This document shows, in pieces, positions 45,863-57,563 of a stretch of 64,000 nt of DNA (positions are counted from its first letter, which is position 1; each line of letters begins with the position of its first letter). The stretch comes from Gremmenia infestans. Its lineage: Eukaryota > Ascomycota > Leotiomycetes > Helotiales > Hamatocanthoscyphaceae. Where the stretch lies: assembly GCA_032629725.1 (NCBI GenBank), contig JAFEVB010000015.1, positions 1,612,001 through 1,676,000 on the forward strand, given 5' to 3'. Position numbers and translations under genes: made by a program. The notes beneath the pieces were generated by a model that ran no database searches, was not told where the DNA came from, and saw nothing but the letters and a program-made list of their open reading frames with translations.

Positions 45863-48011
45863 ATGCCATCGATACAGCTAGGAGGACTGCAGACGGAGAG
45901 CAGGAATTCCAATAGTAAAGACATCGATCAAGTTAGCACGACACAACTTTGCCGGATCATCAATAATGAGGATGCCAGTGTCGCGGCAGCCGTCGAGAAG
46001 TGCATTCCAACTATCGCAGCCGCAATCGACGCTTTGGCAGTGCGGGGACGATTGGGAGGAAGAGTAATATATGTTGGAGCTGGGACAAGCGGAAGGTTCG
46101 ATGGGTGTTCATGTTGAACTTTAACACTGCTGACACTTTTCAGATTAGGGGTTTTGGATGCCTCTGAGATCCCGCCAACGTTCTCGGCGTCAAGCGAGCA
46201 ATTTGTTGCCCTCATTGCGGGGGGCGATGCTGCTCTTCGATACGCCCAGGAAGGGGCTGAAGACGATACGATTGCAGCCGATAATGATCTGAACGCTTTG
46301 AATATCGATGGCGAGATCGATTCCTTGATCGGAATTGCTGCTTCTGGGCGAACACCCTACGTTCTGAGGTGCTTATCAATTGCGAAATCGCTTGGATGCA
46401 TTACCATTGGCGTTGCATGCTGTGAGCCGTCTGCGATGGCCAAGGAAGGAAATGTAGATCATATGATCAGTATCGTTACTGGACCAGAAGTCGTGACCGG
46501 GAGCACGAGACTAAAAGCTGGAACCGGAACTAAATTGGCTTTGAATATGTTGAGCACTGGAGTGATGATAAAATTGGGGAAGACCTACGGAAATATGGTA
46601 AGCAATGAAGGTTAGTTAGGTTGGTATTTTGCTCATGCTTCCAGATGATCGACTTGAAAGCAACAAACAAAAAGCTGGAACAACGATCTAGAGATATCAT
46701 GCGCACCATATGCGGTCCCTTCTGTCCCCAAAAAGACGAAGACCTGGGTATCCTACTGGCATATTGCGATGGAAGTGTAAAAGTCGCTGTAGCAAGCATT
46801 TTGCTTGGAACTTCCGTTGAAAATGCCAAGGAGCGATTGAGTGATGCCGGCGGTGTTCTCGCAAAAGTACTGAGAGTCACAAACGAAGACCTGCTCCCAA
46901 AAACCAATGGCAAGGTTTCGGCTTTGGAGGATTATGTCTTATGTGTGGATGGGGGTGGAAGTAAATGCGCCGCGGTCTTGCTGGGGAAAGAGGGCCGGAT
47001 CGGAAGAGGAAAGGCCGGGCAATGTAACGTGTAATACTACCAGCTCATAAAAGACAAATCAAAGACTGATAATTGAGCAGAACAAGTGTTGGGGTTGAGG
47101 TTGCAATGTCCACGATATCTCTTGCGATTCAACGGGCGGTGGATTCGTGTCTAGGTACCCAGAAAAGGCCATTTCAGACAATACGCTTCCGGAAAGTCTG
47201 GATAGGACTTGCAGGCTATGATCGACCGAGTGTTATCGCTCAGGTTGGTCCTTTGCTATCGACGCTGCTGGATCTTCAGCTAGGGAAGGAGCTCAGAGTC
47301 TCGACCGACATTGAGCTTCTCGTAAGTACAATTGCGAATAAAGATCAGCTTGATTCTGTAGTCGTTCTTGTAGCCGGAACGGGATCGATTGCAATGAGCT
47401 ATGAACGAGATGGTGATCATTTTAAACGTACAGGACGCTCTGGGGGCTGGGGACACCTCCTTGGGGATGATGGTTCCGGATATAATGTTGGTCGGGAGGG
47501 ACTGAGGTTAGCACTGCAAGCAGCAGACGAGATGAACCTTCAAAGTAATGGCGTTTCACCGTTAACGTTGATTGCTGCTGCTGATCCTCTTATCGCAAAG
47601 GTCTTTGAACGTTTTGGCATTTCGATCACAGGTGATCCAGGGACTCCAGGCCCAGCGGCCCTGCTCGACCAAGTCTACTCTACGGAAGCTAGCGGGAACC
47701 TGCCGATGGCGCGAAAGATAGCCGAAGTTGCTAGAGTGGTGCTCGACATCGCTTCGTCGAGTAAGGCAGCTAACACTATCATCGAGACAGCAAGTCGAAG
47801 TCTACTCGACACCTTGACCTCCTTGATAAAGACATGTAGGATAGACCCATCAAGCTCGTCACTTGTTCTCGCTGGAGGTCTGATACAGAACAACACCTAC
47901 CAGAAGCTCTTCCTCGAGATGTTGTCGTCCAACAGCATCAAGTTTAGTCATGTCGAAGCTGTTGACGATCCTGCAATGATAGCAGCAAAGCACCTTTTCG
48001 GGGAAGTATAA
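45863..48011 (+). CDS. Fusion of N-acetylmuramic acid 6-phosphate etherase (MurQ) and BadF/NAGK-type amino-sugar kinase
   Basis: One protein of 667 residues; exons 45863..46095, 46144..46597, 46645..47030 and 47081..48011. Residues 1-305 are a nearly complete MurQ: STTQLCRIINNED, GAGTSGR (72-78, SIS sugar-phosphate site), DASE with Glu86, EGAED with Glu117, GIAASGRTPYV and GPEVVTGSTRLKAGT. Glu86 and Glu117 correspond to the catalytic Glu83 and Glu114 of E. coli MurQ. After a short linker, residues 326-667 are a kinase with DGGGSK (331-336), VAGTGSIA, GGWGHLLGDDGSG and VLAGGLIQN, as in GlcNAc kinase and clostridial MurK. Predicted reactions: MurNAc + ATP to MurNAc-6-P, then to GlcNAc-6-P and lactate. 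A bacterial source of the MurQ half is likely; introns show it is settled in a fungal genome. Confidence 0.93.
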
Positions 48012-48414
48012 CAGTCACCTACGAATTAGATACTATGAGATTTCGCTAAGTCCCAAGTCTTGCTTGCTTATCCCTTACGTCAATCTTCGGATAACATTCA
48101 ATCACATGATGTCAGCTCGGCAGGAGAGAATGGGGGCGAGATAGACGCAGAAGCTTCAGGGAAACCTCATATCAGAAACAGGTCGATAAAGCCACTCAGT
48201 GATAACTACTTACCCGTGACTTGTGTTTATCCCAACTGTAAGCGAAGCGAGCGAAGATGGAAGAACCGACTATTACTTAGAATCGCCCACGACTGTGCAA
48301 CATCATGCGACAAGGCACCTCCACAGCCGCTCCAATCTTTAGCTCAAAGCCCATCAAATTCACACAATATTCATTTGTCGGCGTTTTTGCTTGACAAGGC
48401 CTGTTTCGTCCAAA
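48012..48414. other. Intergenic region upstream of HET gene
   Basis: 0.4 kb. A 143-codon ORF from 48060 overlaps the HET start in another frame and has no family content. Likely 3' UTR plus promoter. Confidence 0.55.
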
Positions 48415-50130
48415 ATGGCAACGAGCTATTACCCGCCATTGAAGGAACCAGACGAGATAAGAATTCTTACGCTCCTGCCCTACGAACATGATGCGGATGA
48501 ACCAATCCAGTGCCGTTTCGAACACGTTAGACTTGCTCAAAGACCCCAATACGAAGCTCTCTCATACACATGGGGAGACCAGACAAATCAGCACCCCGTC
48601 GGCATTGATACAGCTGGGAATGTAGTGCAAGTTGGACAGAACTGCCTCTTAGCGCTCCGCACGCTTCGCAAAGCAGAGATACCTCGTCTTCTTTGGGTGG
48701 ACGCGCTGTGCATCAACCAGTCAGACCAAGATGAGAAGGCTTCTCAGATCCCCATCATTGGCGACGTGTACAAATGTGCCACTCAAACGATTATATTTTT
48801 GCAGTACTGCGGTCCTGACAAAGCCTTCCACAGCAAAGGTGCTGGGCCTGAGCTGCAGCGCAGCTGGGACTCTAGACCACTTGAACAGGAGAGCGGCTCA
48901 CCGCTGTTGGACGAAGCAGCAAGGAAAGAGCTGTTCAACGTCGCCAACTATGCCTGGTTTCATCGCGCATGGATTATTCAGGAGACTCTACTTAGCTTTT
49001 CCATAACTGTTGTTTGTCCGCCATTTACATGGTCCTGGGAAGTATTCGCTTCCCTAGCGACGGGCGGCCTCAGGAAGCCAGATGTCATGCGATTGAATGA
49101 CGATTACTGGATCAATAAGTCGAACAGCGGTGGATGGAACCACGTCTGGGATGGACAGCTGGGACAAAGGAACGCGGGTGATATGCTGCCGAGTCAGGCC
49201 CTGGCGTATCTTATTGACACACGCGAGTTCCAGTGCAGCGTGTACAACGATAGGGTGTATAGTATTTTGTCCTTGTTCAATCCTCCACTTCCCGTTGTGG
49301 TTGATTACAAACACAGCAAAGAACAAGTCCATGACTATTTGACTGGTGCACTCATGGAGACGGGCGAGTCACGCTTTTTGTACGCCACAAATCGCCAGTC
49401 GTGGAGGGTGGACTGGGACCATGCTCCGAATGAGCTGGTCGGTAACGATGTTCGATATTTGGCCACGATGAGGTCCTTGTTTGCCACAAGGAAAGAAACC
49501 GAATGGTCTCAAATTGCGTACATGCCCGGGCCTGATAGCCAGCCCGGAGTGATTCGATCACTAAGTTTCAAGATTGGCGAGGTGACCCGAATCAGCCAGA
49601 CCAGACTCAGTCGAGACGACAACGACAACATGCGACAGTGCTGGACAGATATAATGGCCGAACTCGGCCTACCCTGTGATGAAACAGAGAGTGGCAAGTA
49701 TCCTGCTATTCATGTGCAGAAAAGGAACCGTGCCAATGTCCCCTGGTATCATGATTGGGTTGGAGAAGTAAAGGGTGATGGCGCCGCGGACGAGCACGAT
49801 GTACAAGGAACAAAAGGTGTTAATGGCGCCAGTGCTGCGTTTTTCCACGATAGACCTGCGTTTTTCTGCGAAAATGAAGGCATCGTTGGCATCGGTACAC
49901 AAGGCCTGAGCGTCGGAGACGAGATCTGGTATGTCTGTGGTTTGAACGTTCCGGTATGCGCCCTGAGACACGCGGGCAAAGTAGAATGGGAGGACGCACC
50001 CGGCATACAAGCTGAAGAAGCGTCGATGGTAGGATTGTGCTTCTTGGGTCTCAATGATGACATGGGCGCAATGTCACCCCAGGATAAGGTGTTTCCTTGT
50101 GGTGGCCCTACGCTTGTCTTTATTGTATAA
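48415..50130 (+). CDS. Heterokaryon-incompatibility (HET) domain protein
   Basis: Intronless, 571 residues from the ATG at 48415. The HET domain shows its three blocks: YEALSYTWG (46-54), LWVDALCINQ (93-102) followed by QDEKASQIPIIGDVY, and WFHRAWIIQE. HET proteins mediate non-self recognition and programmed cell death on hyphal fusion, though most copies have no assigned partner. The C-terminal half has no domain I recognise. No partner gene is evident next door. Confidence 0.93.
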   Translation: MATSYYPPLKEPDEIRILTLLPYEHDADEPIQCRFEHVRLAQRPQYEALSYTWGDQTNQHPVGIDTAGNVVQVGQNCLLALRTLRKAEIPRLLWVDALCINQSDQDEKASQIPIIGDVYKCATQTIIFLQYCGPDKAFHSKGAGPELQRSWDSRPLEQESGSPLLDEAARKELFNVANYAWFHRAWIIQETLLSFSITVVCPPFTWSWEVFASLATGGLRKPDVMRLNDDYWINKSNSGGWNHVWDGQLGQRNAGDMLPSQALAYLIDTREFQCSVYNDRVYSILSLFNPPLPVVVDYKHSKEQVHDYLTGALMETGESRFLYATNRQSWRVDWDHAPNELVGNDVRYLATMRSLFATRKETEWSQIAYMPGPDSQPGVIRSLSFKIGEVTRISQTRLSRDDNDNMRQCWTDIMAELGLPCDETESGKYPAIHVQKRNRANVPWYHDWVGEVKGDGAADEHDVQGTKGVNGASAAFFHDRPAFFCENEGIVGIGTQGLSVGDEIWYVCGLNVPVCALRHAGKVEWEDAPGIQAEEASMVGLCFLGLNDDMGAMSPQDKVFPCGGPTLVFIV

Positions 50131-51080
50131 TCATAATCTCTTATTTACACAGGAAAATGCAGCACTATACTATACCTATCAGGCGAATTCACAAGTTTCC
50201 AACTCGGCAATGAAAGCGCCAGCGAACTGCTACGCAGTTAACACCGCGCTGTACGGTTCATCCACAAGCCAGCATTGAAGCATTCTCTGACATTGTATTA
50301 TATGCTAAGCCGAATGATTCCGCACCAATTGGTCCACTATTGGTATAACATAATCAACGATCTTCTGAACTAAAGCCGATTTCGAATATTACAGTACTAG
50401 AATCATAATATTGATTTTCTCATGCTGTGGACTTTGTAAAATTTGGTGCCATGGTAGAGAGACCTTCGAATGACGCATTTCACATAGGTGCTGTTGTTAG
50501 ACTGGCATTGGGCATAATGTGAATGCGGTGTTCGAAAGAGTTAGCATCAAACCTCAAAGAACATGATAGCAGAAAGGTCATCATCGAGTCTCAAAGGCGG
50601 CGCTGAAAGGCCTCAGGCTACAAGACCAGACCGGTTGATCAGAATGTTTCGAGCACGAGGTATGAGAACGAGTACTGACTTTGGTGTCTTGGCATTGTGG
50701 CTTATCTAAAAATGAAAGAGTTTACAAAGAGGAAGCCGATATTGATTTAAAGGAAAGGGCTGACAAATACAATGAAGCCCACTATAAATCCAAAATTATC
50801 TTACTACTCCGCCAAGTGCTGACATCAAGTGCATTGACGACAGGCATGGCTCAGTCTTAAAATAACAGCCATGCTGATTGGAACCGCTTCACTCTGCAAG
50901 CCACCAAGTTCAGCTTCTGGGTAAAAGGCTCACATCAGATTACGGGTATCCAGTTGGTAAGATTACTAAAAGTGCTCCTGCTGTGTTTGTCACCTCCAAC
51001 ATGCATGCATGTGAGTTCGTTTGCCATCTCTTCCACCTCACACCAACATCGTCGCAATTCATCGTGAAAGCATCGTCGCC
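50131..51080. other. Intergenic region
   Basis: 0.95 kb with no ORF carrying family motifs. The right end is the 5' leader of the next gene, rich in CATC and CACC repeats. Confidence 0.55.
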
Positions 51081-52004
51081 ATGTCCAAAAGAACCAATTT
51101 CACCACCATTACCCCGCTGCCCGCGGGAGTCTCGCGAGAAACAGCACTCGAAACACTGCACGATCACCTGGAGATGATCGACCTCAACCCAGCGCATACC
51201 GAACGACATCCCATTGCGTCACCCGCAGAAGCCACACCGGAGGAATACCACTGCGTATGGTACTCCATCACCGACCAGATCTCGTACTTTCCAGGATACA
51301 AGGGAAATATCTCCTTCAAAGCATGTTTCCACGATCTTGGATTGGGGGTACAGATCCATGTCTATGCGCCCATGGGGCTAGATATTAAGGAGAAATGGTC
51401 CGTAGGAGGAAACACCCCAGACGAGCCCATCCAACCCGCAGAGATCGGGATCGGTGCACCCATCTCTGGGTTATACCTCCGGGAAGACGTTGAGATCCGC
51501 TGCAATTTCATGCTCACCCGGTTCGTGCGCAAGCAATTGAAAGATGCGCTCTCAACATTAGTAGCGCGGTTGATAGTCAAGGCGCAGTTGCAAGAGGCGA
51601 CAGAGACGAACAGGAGGTTGACATACACCATGAATCAATCCTTCTCTCGCCAGTCGCAAGCTTCTTTCTCACCTCCCCCTTCAAACGCATCCTTCTCCCC
51701 GCCGAATTCCCCGCCAATGCACTCCCCGCCCATGATGTTGCGTCCCAACGCTCCCCCACTCGGCTCCCCTCCTCTCTCCCCTCCCCACACCGGCCAATTC
51801 CCTCCCTCCGAATACGCGGCCCAACCCCTCGAATGCCCGCCTAGGTGGTCGGAACAACATTCGCGGGTCGCGTATAAACCGGAGAGGGAATCGTATCAGA
51901 ATCCAAACTATGATGAGAAGCCAACGTACTCGAATTATCCGGTGTATAATGAAATGGATTCGAATCAGAAGCCGAAACCGATGGCTCCGATTGAGCTTCC
52001 GTAG
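51081..52004 (+). CDS. DUF7053-like protein with proline-rich disordered tail
   Basis: Intronless, 307 residues from the ATG at 51081. The first 180 residues (FTTITPLPAGVSRETALETLHDH, YSITDQISYFPGY, CFHDLGLGVQIHVYAPMGLDIKEKWSVGG) resemble the fungal DUF7053 family, which to my knowledge has no known function; I assign it from memory of the pattern. The rest is low complexity with repeated SFSPP/NSPPM/GSPPL units, likely disordered and able to bind SH3 or WW modules. No signal peptide or membrane span. Confidence 0.7.
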   Translation: MSKRTNFTTITPLPAGVSRETALETLHDHLEMIDLNPAHTERHPIASPAEATPEEYHCVWYSITDQISYFPGYKGNISFKACFHDLGLGVQIHVYAPMGLDIKEKWSVGGNTPDEPIQPAEIGIGAPISGLYLREDVEIRCNFMLTRFVRKQLKDALSTLVARLIVKAQLQEATETNRRLTYTMNQSFSRQSQASFSPPPSNASFSPPNSPPMHSPPMMLRPNAPPLGSPPLSPPHTGQFPPSEYAAQPLECPPRWSEQHSRVAYKPERESYQNPNYDEKPTYSNYPVYNEMDSNQKPKPMAPIELP

Positions 52005-52913
52005 TTAAAAAGATGAATGTTCTGCTCAAACGTACGGCGGGGGGCTTTATTTATGGAAATATTTGTAGATGGGATAAGATATCTTTGGCGCAATACTCTT
52101 GGGGCTATTGAGCGTACGAGTGCAAATGTTTAAGAAAGGAGTTATGATGATTTAATGATATCACGACCATTTCGGCAAGGGGCGTTCATTCGCTAGGGTG
52201 CATGGCGGTAGTACAATTGATGATACGGAGTGATGTTGTACATGATTGGCGTTCCCAAAATACCAGTTTTGAATAAAATATATTTTCTATCCAAAGTATG
52301 CAGCAATATTATTGATGGCCAAGTAGCCAAAGACACTATACATTCATGGCAGATAGCATTGCGCTGGTATGTCTTGAACTTCAGATTGTATTTTCATCAG
52401 CGAGCTATGGACCGAGGGACTTTCTGCTTTTAGACAGAGAATAACTCGTAGTTTGTAAGCAGTCTTTTGTTTGGCATGGTTGCTACCTGATTATTGGAAA
52501 AATATCACTTAGAGCTCGGAAACATCCATCGCTGTGAAAAATAATCTGTTGTGTTTTCTTCCTTGACAAGGTAGGGTCATCTAAGATCAAAGGGGTTGGG
52601 GGGGGTCTATATTACTAGTTACCCGTCATATGTTTAATAGTAGATGAAATGGGCTCCAGGTACAGGAAATGCTTCATGATTCGCTTGGCGGGCTTCCTTG
52701 GATTGTCTAAAGCTTAGGTGAATCTACGGCAGTAATGACTTGAGGGGAGTGAATTGCCTTCCCAAGTCACAATCTCGACGTAAGTAGTTACAGAGGATTC
52801 AATTTTGATTTGCAAGACAAGTGTTGAAGAACAAATTTTCCGCATATAAGTAAACCTCCACAACTTGGAAAAGAATCCTCAAAACAAGCCCATTCAGCAA
52901 CGCACGCATAACC
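52005..52913. other. Intergenic region
   Basis: 0.9 kb, AT-rich, with a run of eight Gs near 52600. No supported gene. Confidence 0.55.
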
Positions 52914-53660
52914 ATGTCTCTTCCTAGAAAGCACAAAGACGTCGACCAGTCCAAACGACTCGACCCACCCCCAAACCCATTCATCACCAAACTCAGGACC
53001 ATGCCTCCCGAGAAACCCAAGGCAGTCAGACGGTCCACACGACCCTCCATACCCCCTAGATCCTCCAGCCCTCTCGGCTACACCGGACTGATATACCACC
53101 TCCCGCTCCCCGACCCCACCCGCTTCCGCCGCCTATCATGCTGTCTCCTGCAATACCTGCAAGCACCCAACATCGCCGACGCGCCCGAAACGTTCTTCGA
53201 CAACTGCCCGTTTGAGAAAACCATCTACAGCACTGCGATTTCCCGCTACTGGTCCCATACCGTCAACGATTTCGGCCTCCTAAAGTGCCAAAACATCACC
53301 AGTATCGATATCGTCTTCACCGCCCAAAAACAATACACCAATTCCCCCGAGCTCGGTTACCACCCCACCTACCTCCTCGAAGTCCGCGCCACGTGCCGGA
53401 ATCCCGGAGGTGGAATAGCACGGGAGGGCGAGGAGGAGTTGATGGTGAAGATTTGTTATAGCGTGACAGTTTTGGGGAATAATGAGGCAAGGTGGGATGG
53501 TATTGGTTTTGGAGAGGTACTGAACTGCTTGAGGAGGACGGGGAAGTGCAAGTATAATGGGTTTGGGGAGCCGAGGGTGGAGGAGGAGGTTGTGAGGATG
53601 GCGGCGCGTATTAAAAGTCCGATTGTTGGGACGAATGTTACGATTTCGCCACCGAGTTGA
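52914..53660 (+). CDS. Hypothetical protein
   Basis: Intronless ORF of 248 residues that I do not recognise. The first 55 residues are basic, proline and serine rich and probably disordered. A folded-looking part follows (LPDPTRFRRLSCCLLQYLQAP, FFDNCPFEKTIYSTAISRYWSHTVNDFG, YLLEVRATCRNPGG). The composition and the GC-rich codon use of the first half suggest a true gene. No signal peptide, membrane segment or catalytic motif is visible. Confidence 0.6.
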   Translation: MSLPRKHKDVDQSKRLDPPPNPFITKLRTMPPEKPKAVRRSTRPSIPPRSSSPLGYTGLIYHLPLPDPTRFRRLSCCLLQYLQAPNIADAPETFFDNCPFEKTIYSTAISRYWSHTVNDFGLLKCQNITSIDIVFTAQKQYTNSPELGYHPTYLLEVRATCRNPGGGIAREGEEELMVKICYSVTVLGNNEARWDGIGFGEVLNCLRRTGKCKYNGFGEPRVEEEVVRMAARIKSPIVGTNVTISPPS

Positions 53661-54853
53661 TTGTTTTGCTTTGGGGGGAGGCTTGGGGCGGTGTTGGGTT
53701 ATACAAGCGGGATGGGATGTCTTGCATTCTTTGGGTTATGACTACCTACCTATTTATGAAAGTAAAGAATTTACTGAAGAAATGAGAACGTGTTTGATAT
53801 GCGGCTAGACGTTAAAGAAACAATTCTAGGGAGATATAAAGTGGAGGGGACTGTTGACAGGTTTGAGAATACTTGCAATAGCTACCGTGGGTATGATTCT
53901 TTTGTACAAGCAAGAGACATGGATGATGCAAGAGGGAAAAGCCGAGCTGGAGTCTATGGATTGGTCTTCTCATGATTATGTCGGACAAGTTTCTTCGATT
54001 AGACATTCGAAAAGACGATTTTGTAGATACAACGGTCAGAGGAGATCGGGAACCTGAAATCTAACAATTGTGACTACGAAGTTTTGTTGCGCGTTAGTAA
54101 AAGCCAACTATTTCCCCTGAATTAAGCGAGAAGAGATCATGCCATAACACTGAACCTGGAGGTCAGAATAGAGGTTGCGGTCCCTGGCTTACATTAATTA
54201 AGATAACAATGGATCAAGATGTGGTCTGCCTGCAGATGGACGAGTTCAAACTCAAATCCAAATTTGGAAGCTTTTGACTGAAAGCCGGAATACGTTTTGA
54301 GAAGTTCGGACGGGTTGTATACTCTTTTATGTCGAGTTCGGATTGAAGTTGGATGGAAAGGAGTTTTCTACTGATACTTTGAGGTTTCCAATGGCTCCCT
54401 TTTTAAGTGGCTCCCTTTATCTATATCAGTTGATAGAAAAACTCGAATGAACTGCCCAGCTTGGACCTAATATTTCAATTTCTGTAAAGCTTCTGGTCAT
54501 TACTACACATAAATTGGAGGGAAAGAAACTACAAACGCTCATAAGATAGGTAGTTCTAGAATGCGCAGGTCATAGAGATGATCGAATAAACGCTTGACGC
54601 CATCATAAGAGGTAATTATCATATACCTAATGTGTACAGACAGAAGCGAGAACCGAAATGAGGAGTGGAGTTTTACGGCTACAGTGCGCTTATGTAAGCA
54701 GCTTCATCAGATATGCACACCACGTGCCATGGTGGGGCAGAATGTGCCCCTCCAATCCGCGACAATCGAAGGCGCATTGAAACCTCGGACGCGTCAACAA
54801 GAGCATATAATCCTCTCTTTTCTCCCCCGAGCAAATTTCTGTAAAGCTACAAG
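53661..54853. other. Intergenic region
   Basis: 1.2 kb, AT-rich. Short ORFs on both strands have no family content. It ends in the promoter of the DUF89 gene. Confidence 0.55.
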
Positions 54854-56461
54854 ATGGAGTACGATACGAAAACCCGTAAGCATTGAATTCCATGAAGCCT
54901 CTCAGTCTAACATCAATAGCGCTATACTCAACGTCCGACAAAACTTCCTTCGCATACATCTCAGCAAGAGACCGTTGGCCTGTCATAATTGTACGCTGTA
55001 CCGAATCTCTACCTGAAGCTTGCTGACCGCGCAGACTGGTGCAATCGACGACGTACACAAAGCAGTATCAGAAACTACAGATGAGAGTAAACGCGCAGAA
55101 GGGAAGAAGATTGTTGAGGATCTCGCAAAGCTCAAGTACGAACTGCAGCACGACAGAAAACTGACACCTCTACTCGATGATGGAAACCCAGACATTGCAG
55201 GATATAATAAAGAACTCGAACAATTAGGAACGCCATCATGGTTTAATGTCCCATGGCTTTACGCAGAGTGCTATCTTTACCGGTTTGTACCCAGTTCCCC
55301 ATTTTGAACGGCTCTAATTAACTCAAGTCAGACGTTTAGCAACATCCTTCTCCCTCTCAAATCAATGGAAATCCTACGATGTTTTTGCCCGCCAAAAGAT
55401 ATCCACGTTCCGCTCTTCTCGCCCTGCTGTCCTCGAACTCGCCGGCAGGTACCACGAACTTATATCACAGTTAGGGAAGAAGAGCGAAAAGTCCGAACAG
55501 GAAGTTGATGAGGCGGAGAAGATTTTGTTCATGGAGATGTGTGAGATCTGCCTTTGGGGAAATGCTACGGACCTTTCGCTCCTCACTTCTTTGACGTATG
55601 AGGATATCCAAAAGCTGCAAGGATCCGAGGCACGCAAAGCTTCCGAGAAGAACATCATTATCAATGACCTAGGAGCTGCATATGATGTTTTGAAAAAGGC
55701 AAAGAAGGAGGGAAAGAAGGAAAGGAGGGTTGAAATTGTCTTGGACAATGCTGGGTTTGAACTTTACGTGGATCTCATACTTTCTGGATTCCTACTGTCC
55801 GCGGGTTTGGCTACGAATATTATCCTGCACCCAAAATCCATCCCTTGGTTTGTATCGGACGTCGTTCCTGCGGACTTTGCTGCGCTTCTAAATGCATTAG
55901 CCTCGCCCCAAGCGTTCTACTCAAATCCCTCAGATGAAGAGAAAAATGACGACAAGACTCCCGAACCACTATCTCAGAAGGAAGTTGATGAGTTATCATT
56001 TTTGTTCCAAAACTGGACTGGGCTGTATGCAGAAGGGCAGTTGATGCTTCGTTCCAATGGATTCTGGACTGAGGGAGGAAGCTATTGGAGATTGCCAACT
56101 TCTGATTCCAGGCTCCACGAGGATTTGAAAGAGAGTGAGCTCGTGATTTTCAAGGGAGATTTGAATTACCGGAAGTTGACAGGAGATGTATGTCACTCAT
56201 TCTACTATAAGATCTGTCTAATATTTGCAGGCCAATTGGGATCCAACCACACCCTTCACCAAAGCGATCGGCCCTATGGGTCCCGGTTCAGGCGTCAACG
56301 TTCTGGCACTACGAACTTGCAAAGCAGATGTTGTAGTTGGTCTCGATAAGGGCGAAGACGAGAAACTAAGAGCTACAGAAGGCGGTGGTGGAGATAGCGG
56401 GGCTCGAAAGTGGGCTTGGAGCGGAAAATGGGCTGTCGTCTCGTTCTCTGCTGGGAACTAA
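54854..56461 (+). CDS. DUF89 / ARMT1-like damage-control phosphatase
   Basis: Metal-dependent family that removes phosphate from damaged or excess phosphometabolites; the human member is also reported as a protein-glutamate methyltransferase. Exons 54854..54875 (22 nt), 54920..54990, 55035..55282, 55332..56187 and 56231..56461 give 475 residues, the usual size. The first small exons assemble FAYISARDRWPVIITGAIDDVH, the family N-terminus. The metal site motifs are DNAGFELYVDLIL and FKGDLNYRKLTGD. WDPTTPF and VLALRTCKADVVVGL are the conserved ending. Soluble and probably cytosolic. Confidence 0.9.
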
Positions 56462-56733
56462 CGATTGCGTAGACCATGATATTGCATAAGATAAAGGATA
56501 TGTTGTAGAATTTTATAGATCTATTGAATAGATTCGGCAGCTCCCAGTGGATCACTGTTTAGAAGTCCAGCGTTGTGAAAATCCCGATCCTCCATTTACC
56601 ATCGTGGTTGTAGTTCAACGCTTCTATCGTTTTTCACTTCAACCAACAAGCCAAACTCAAGACCACGGCAACTGCAATAATCTTCTCTAGAATGCATTCA
56701 AGGGTAGCCACCCCAAATCTTTGTACCTCCGAA

Positions 56734-57563
56734 TCATTTACCATCACTCCCCGCATCATCCTTGAATCTTACCTTTTTCTCAGGCGATAACGCCCTGGCT
56801 GGCTGGTCAGTCCTGCTCTTCGGCGGTGACTCAGATGCATTGGAGCTGTCGCCTGGACCTGCAAATGTATCTCCTGCCGCCCCGTGACTATCAGCACCTT
56901 CCTGCTTAGATTGGGCATCCGCAGGTGGTTTTGGAGGAGCAGGTGATGCCTTTGCATCGCGACTGGCCGAAGCATCTGGAGTCGACACGTCGCCCAGCCC
57001 GAGTCCTGGAGGCAAACTTCCGGAATCTACTCTCAAAATTAGTCATTTCCCTCTCTCTCTTCCATAAAGCCCAAGTACTTGTTTGCAAAAAGGTAATGTT
57101 ACAAACGTCGTCGCGATGCCTTTCCCGGGTGAGGAAGACTTAGAACCGGTACTAGGTGATTGTCGCGCTCATTAAGTCACAGATAGAGAAATCACGAACC
57201 AAACCCAAATCCAGAATTGAAGCCTCTCCCTGCCCCCAATGGACTATTAAAATCATAATGTGTCACGGGCCTCAAAACACCACCGATCATCTCGTATCTC
57301 ACTTCGCTCGGTGTACCGGCAAGTACTGGAAGCGGGAAAGGGTTGCTAGCTTGATATCCGATGACTGGCCGGAACGGGAATTGTGGTATGTAGATTGGTG
57401 CGGCGGCGTAGAAAGGTACTGGTGTGGCGTAGCCTGTTTGCGGGTAGGTGTAGGTAAGCTGGGGGATGGTGTCGGGCCGGTAGTCGTAGTAGGGCCATTC
57501 GGGACGGGGGTGGGAGAATGGTGGGGGAGGTTGGGGCGTTGTGTAGAATGGGATGGTGTACAT
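56734..57563 (-). CDS. Hypothetical proline/tyrosine-rich disordered protein
   Basis: Two exons, 57563..57200 and 57026..56734, joined in phase 1 (GFGF|DSGSLPPG), would give 218 residues. The N-terminal half is tyrosine, proline and phenylalanine rich (PQPPPPFSHPRPEWPYYDY). The C-terminal half is alanine, proline and serine rich with a KKVRFKDD motif near the end. The KVRF pattern resembles a PP1-docking RVxF motif but is not proof. The intron is inferred from frame and splice motifs only; I do not recognise a family. Confidence 0.5.

Noticed and set aside
48060..48491. 143-codon ORF before the HET gene
   Set aside because: Overlaps the HET start in a different frame and shows no domain.
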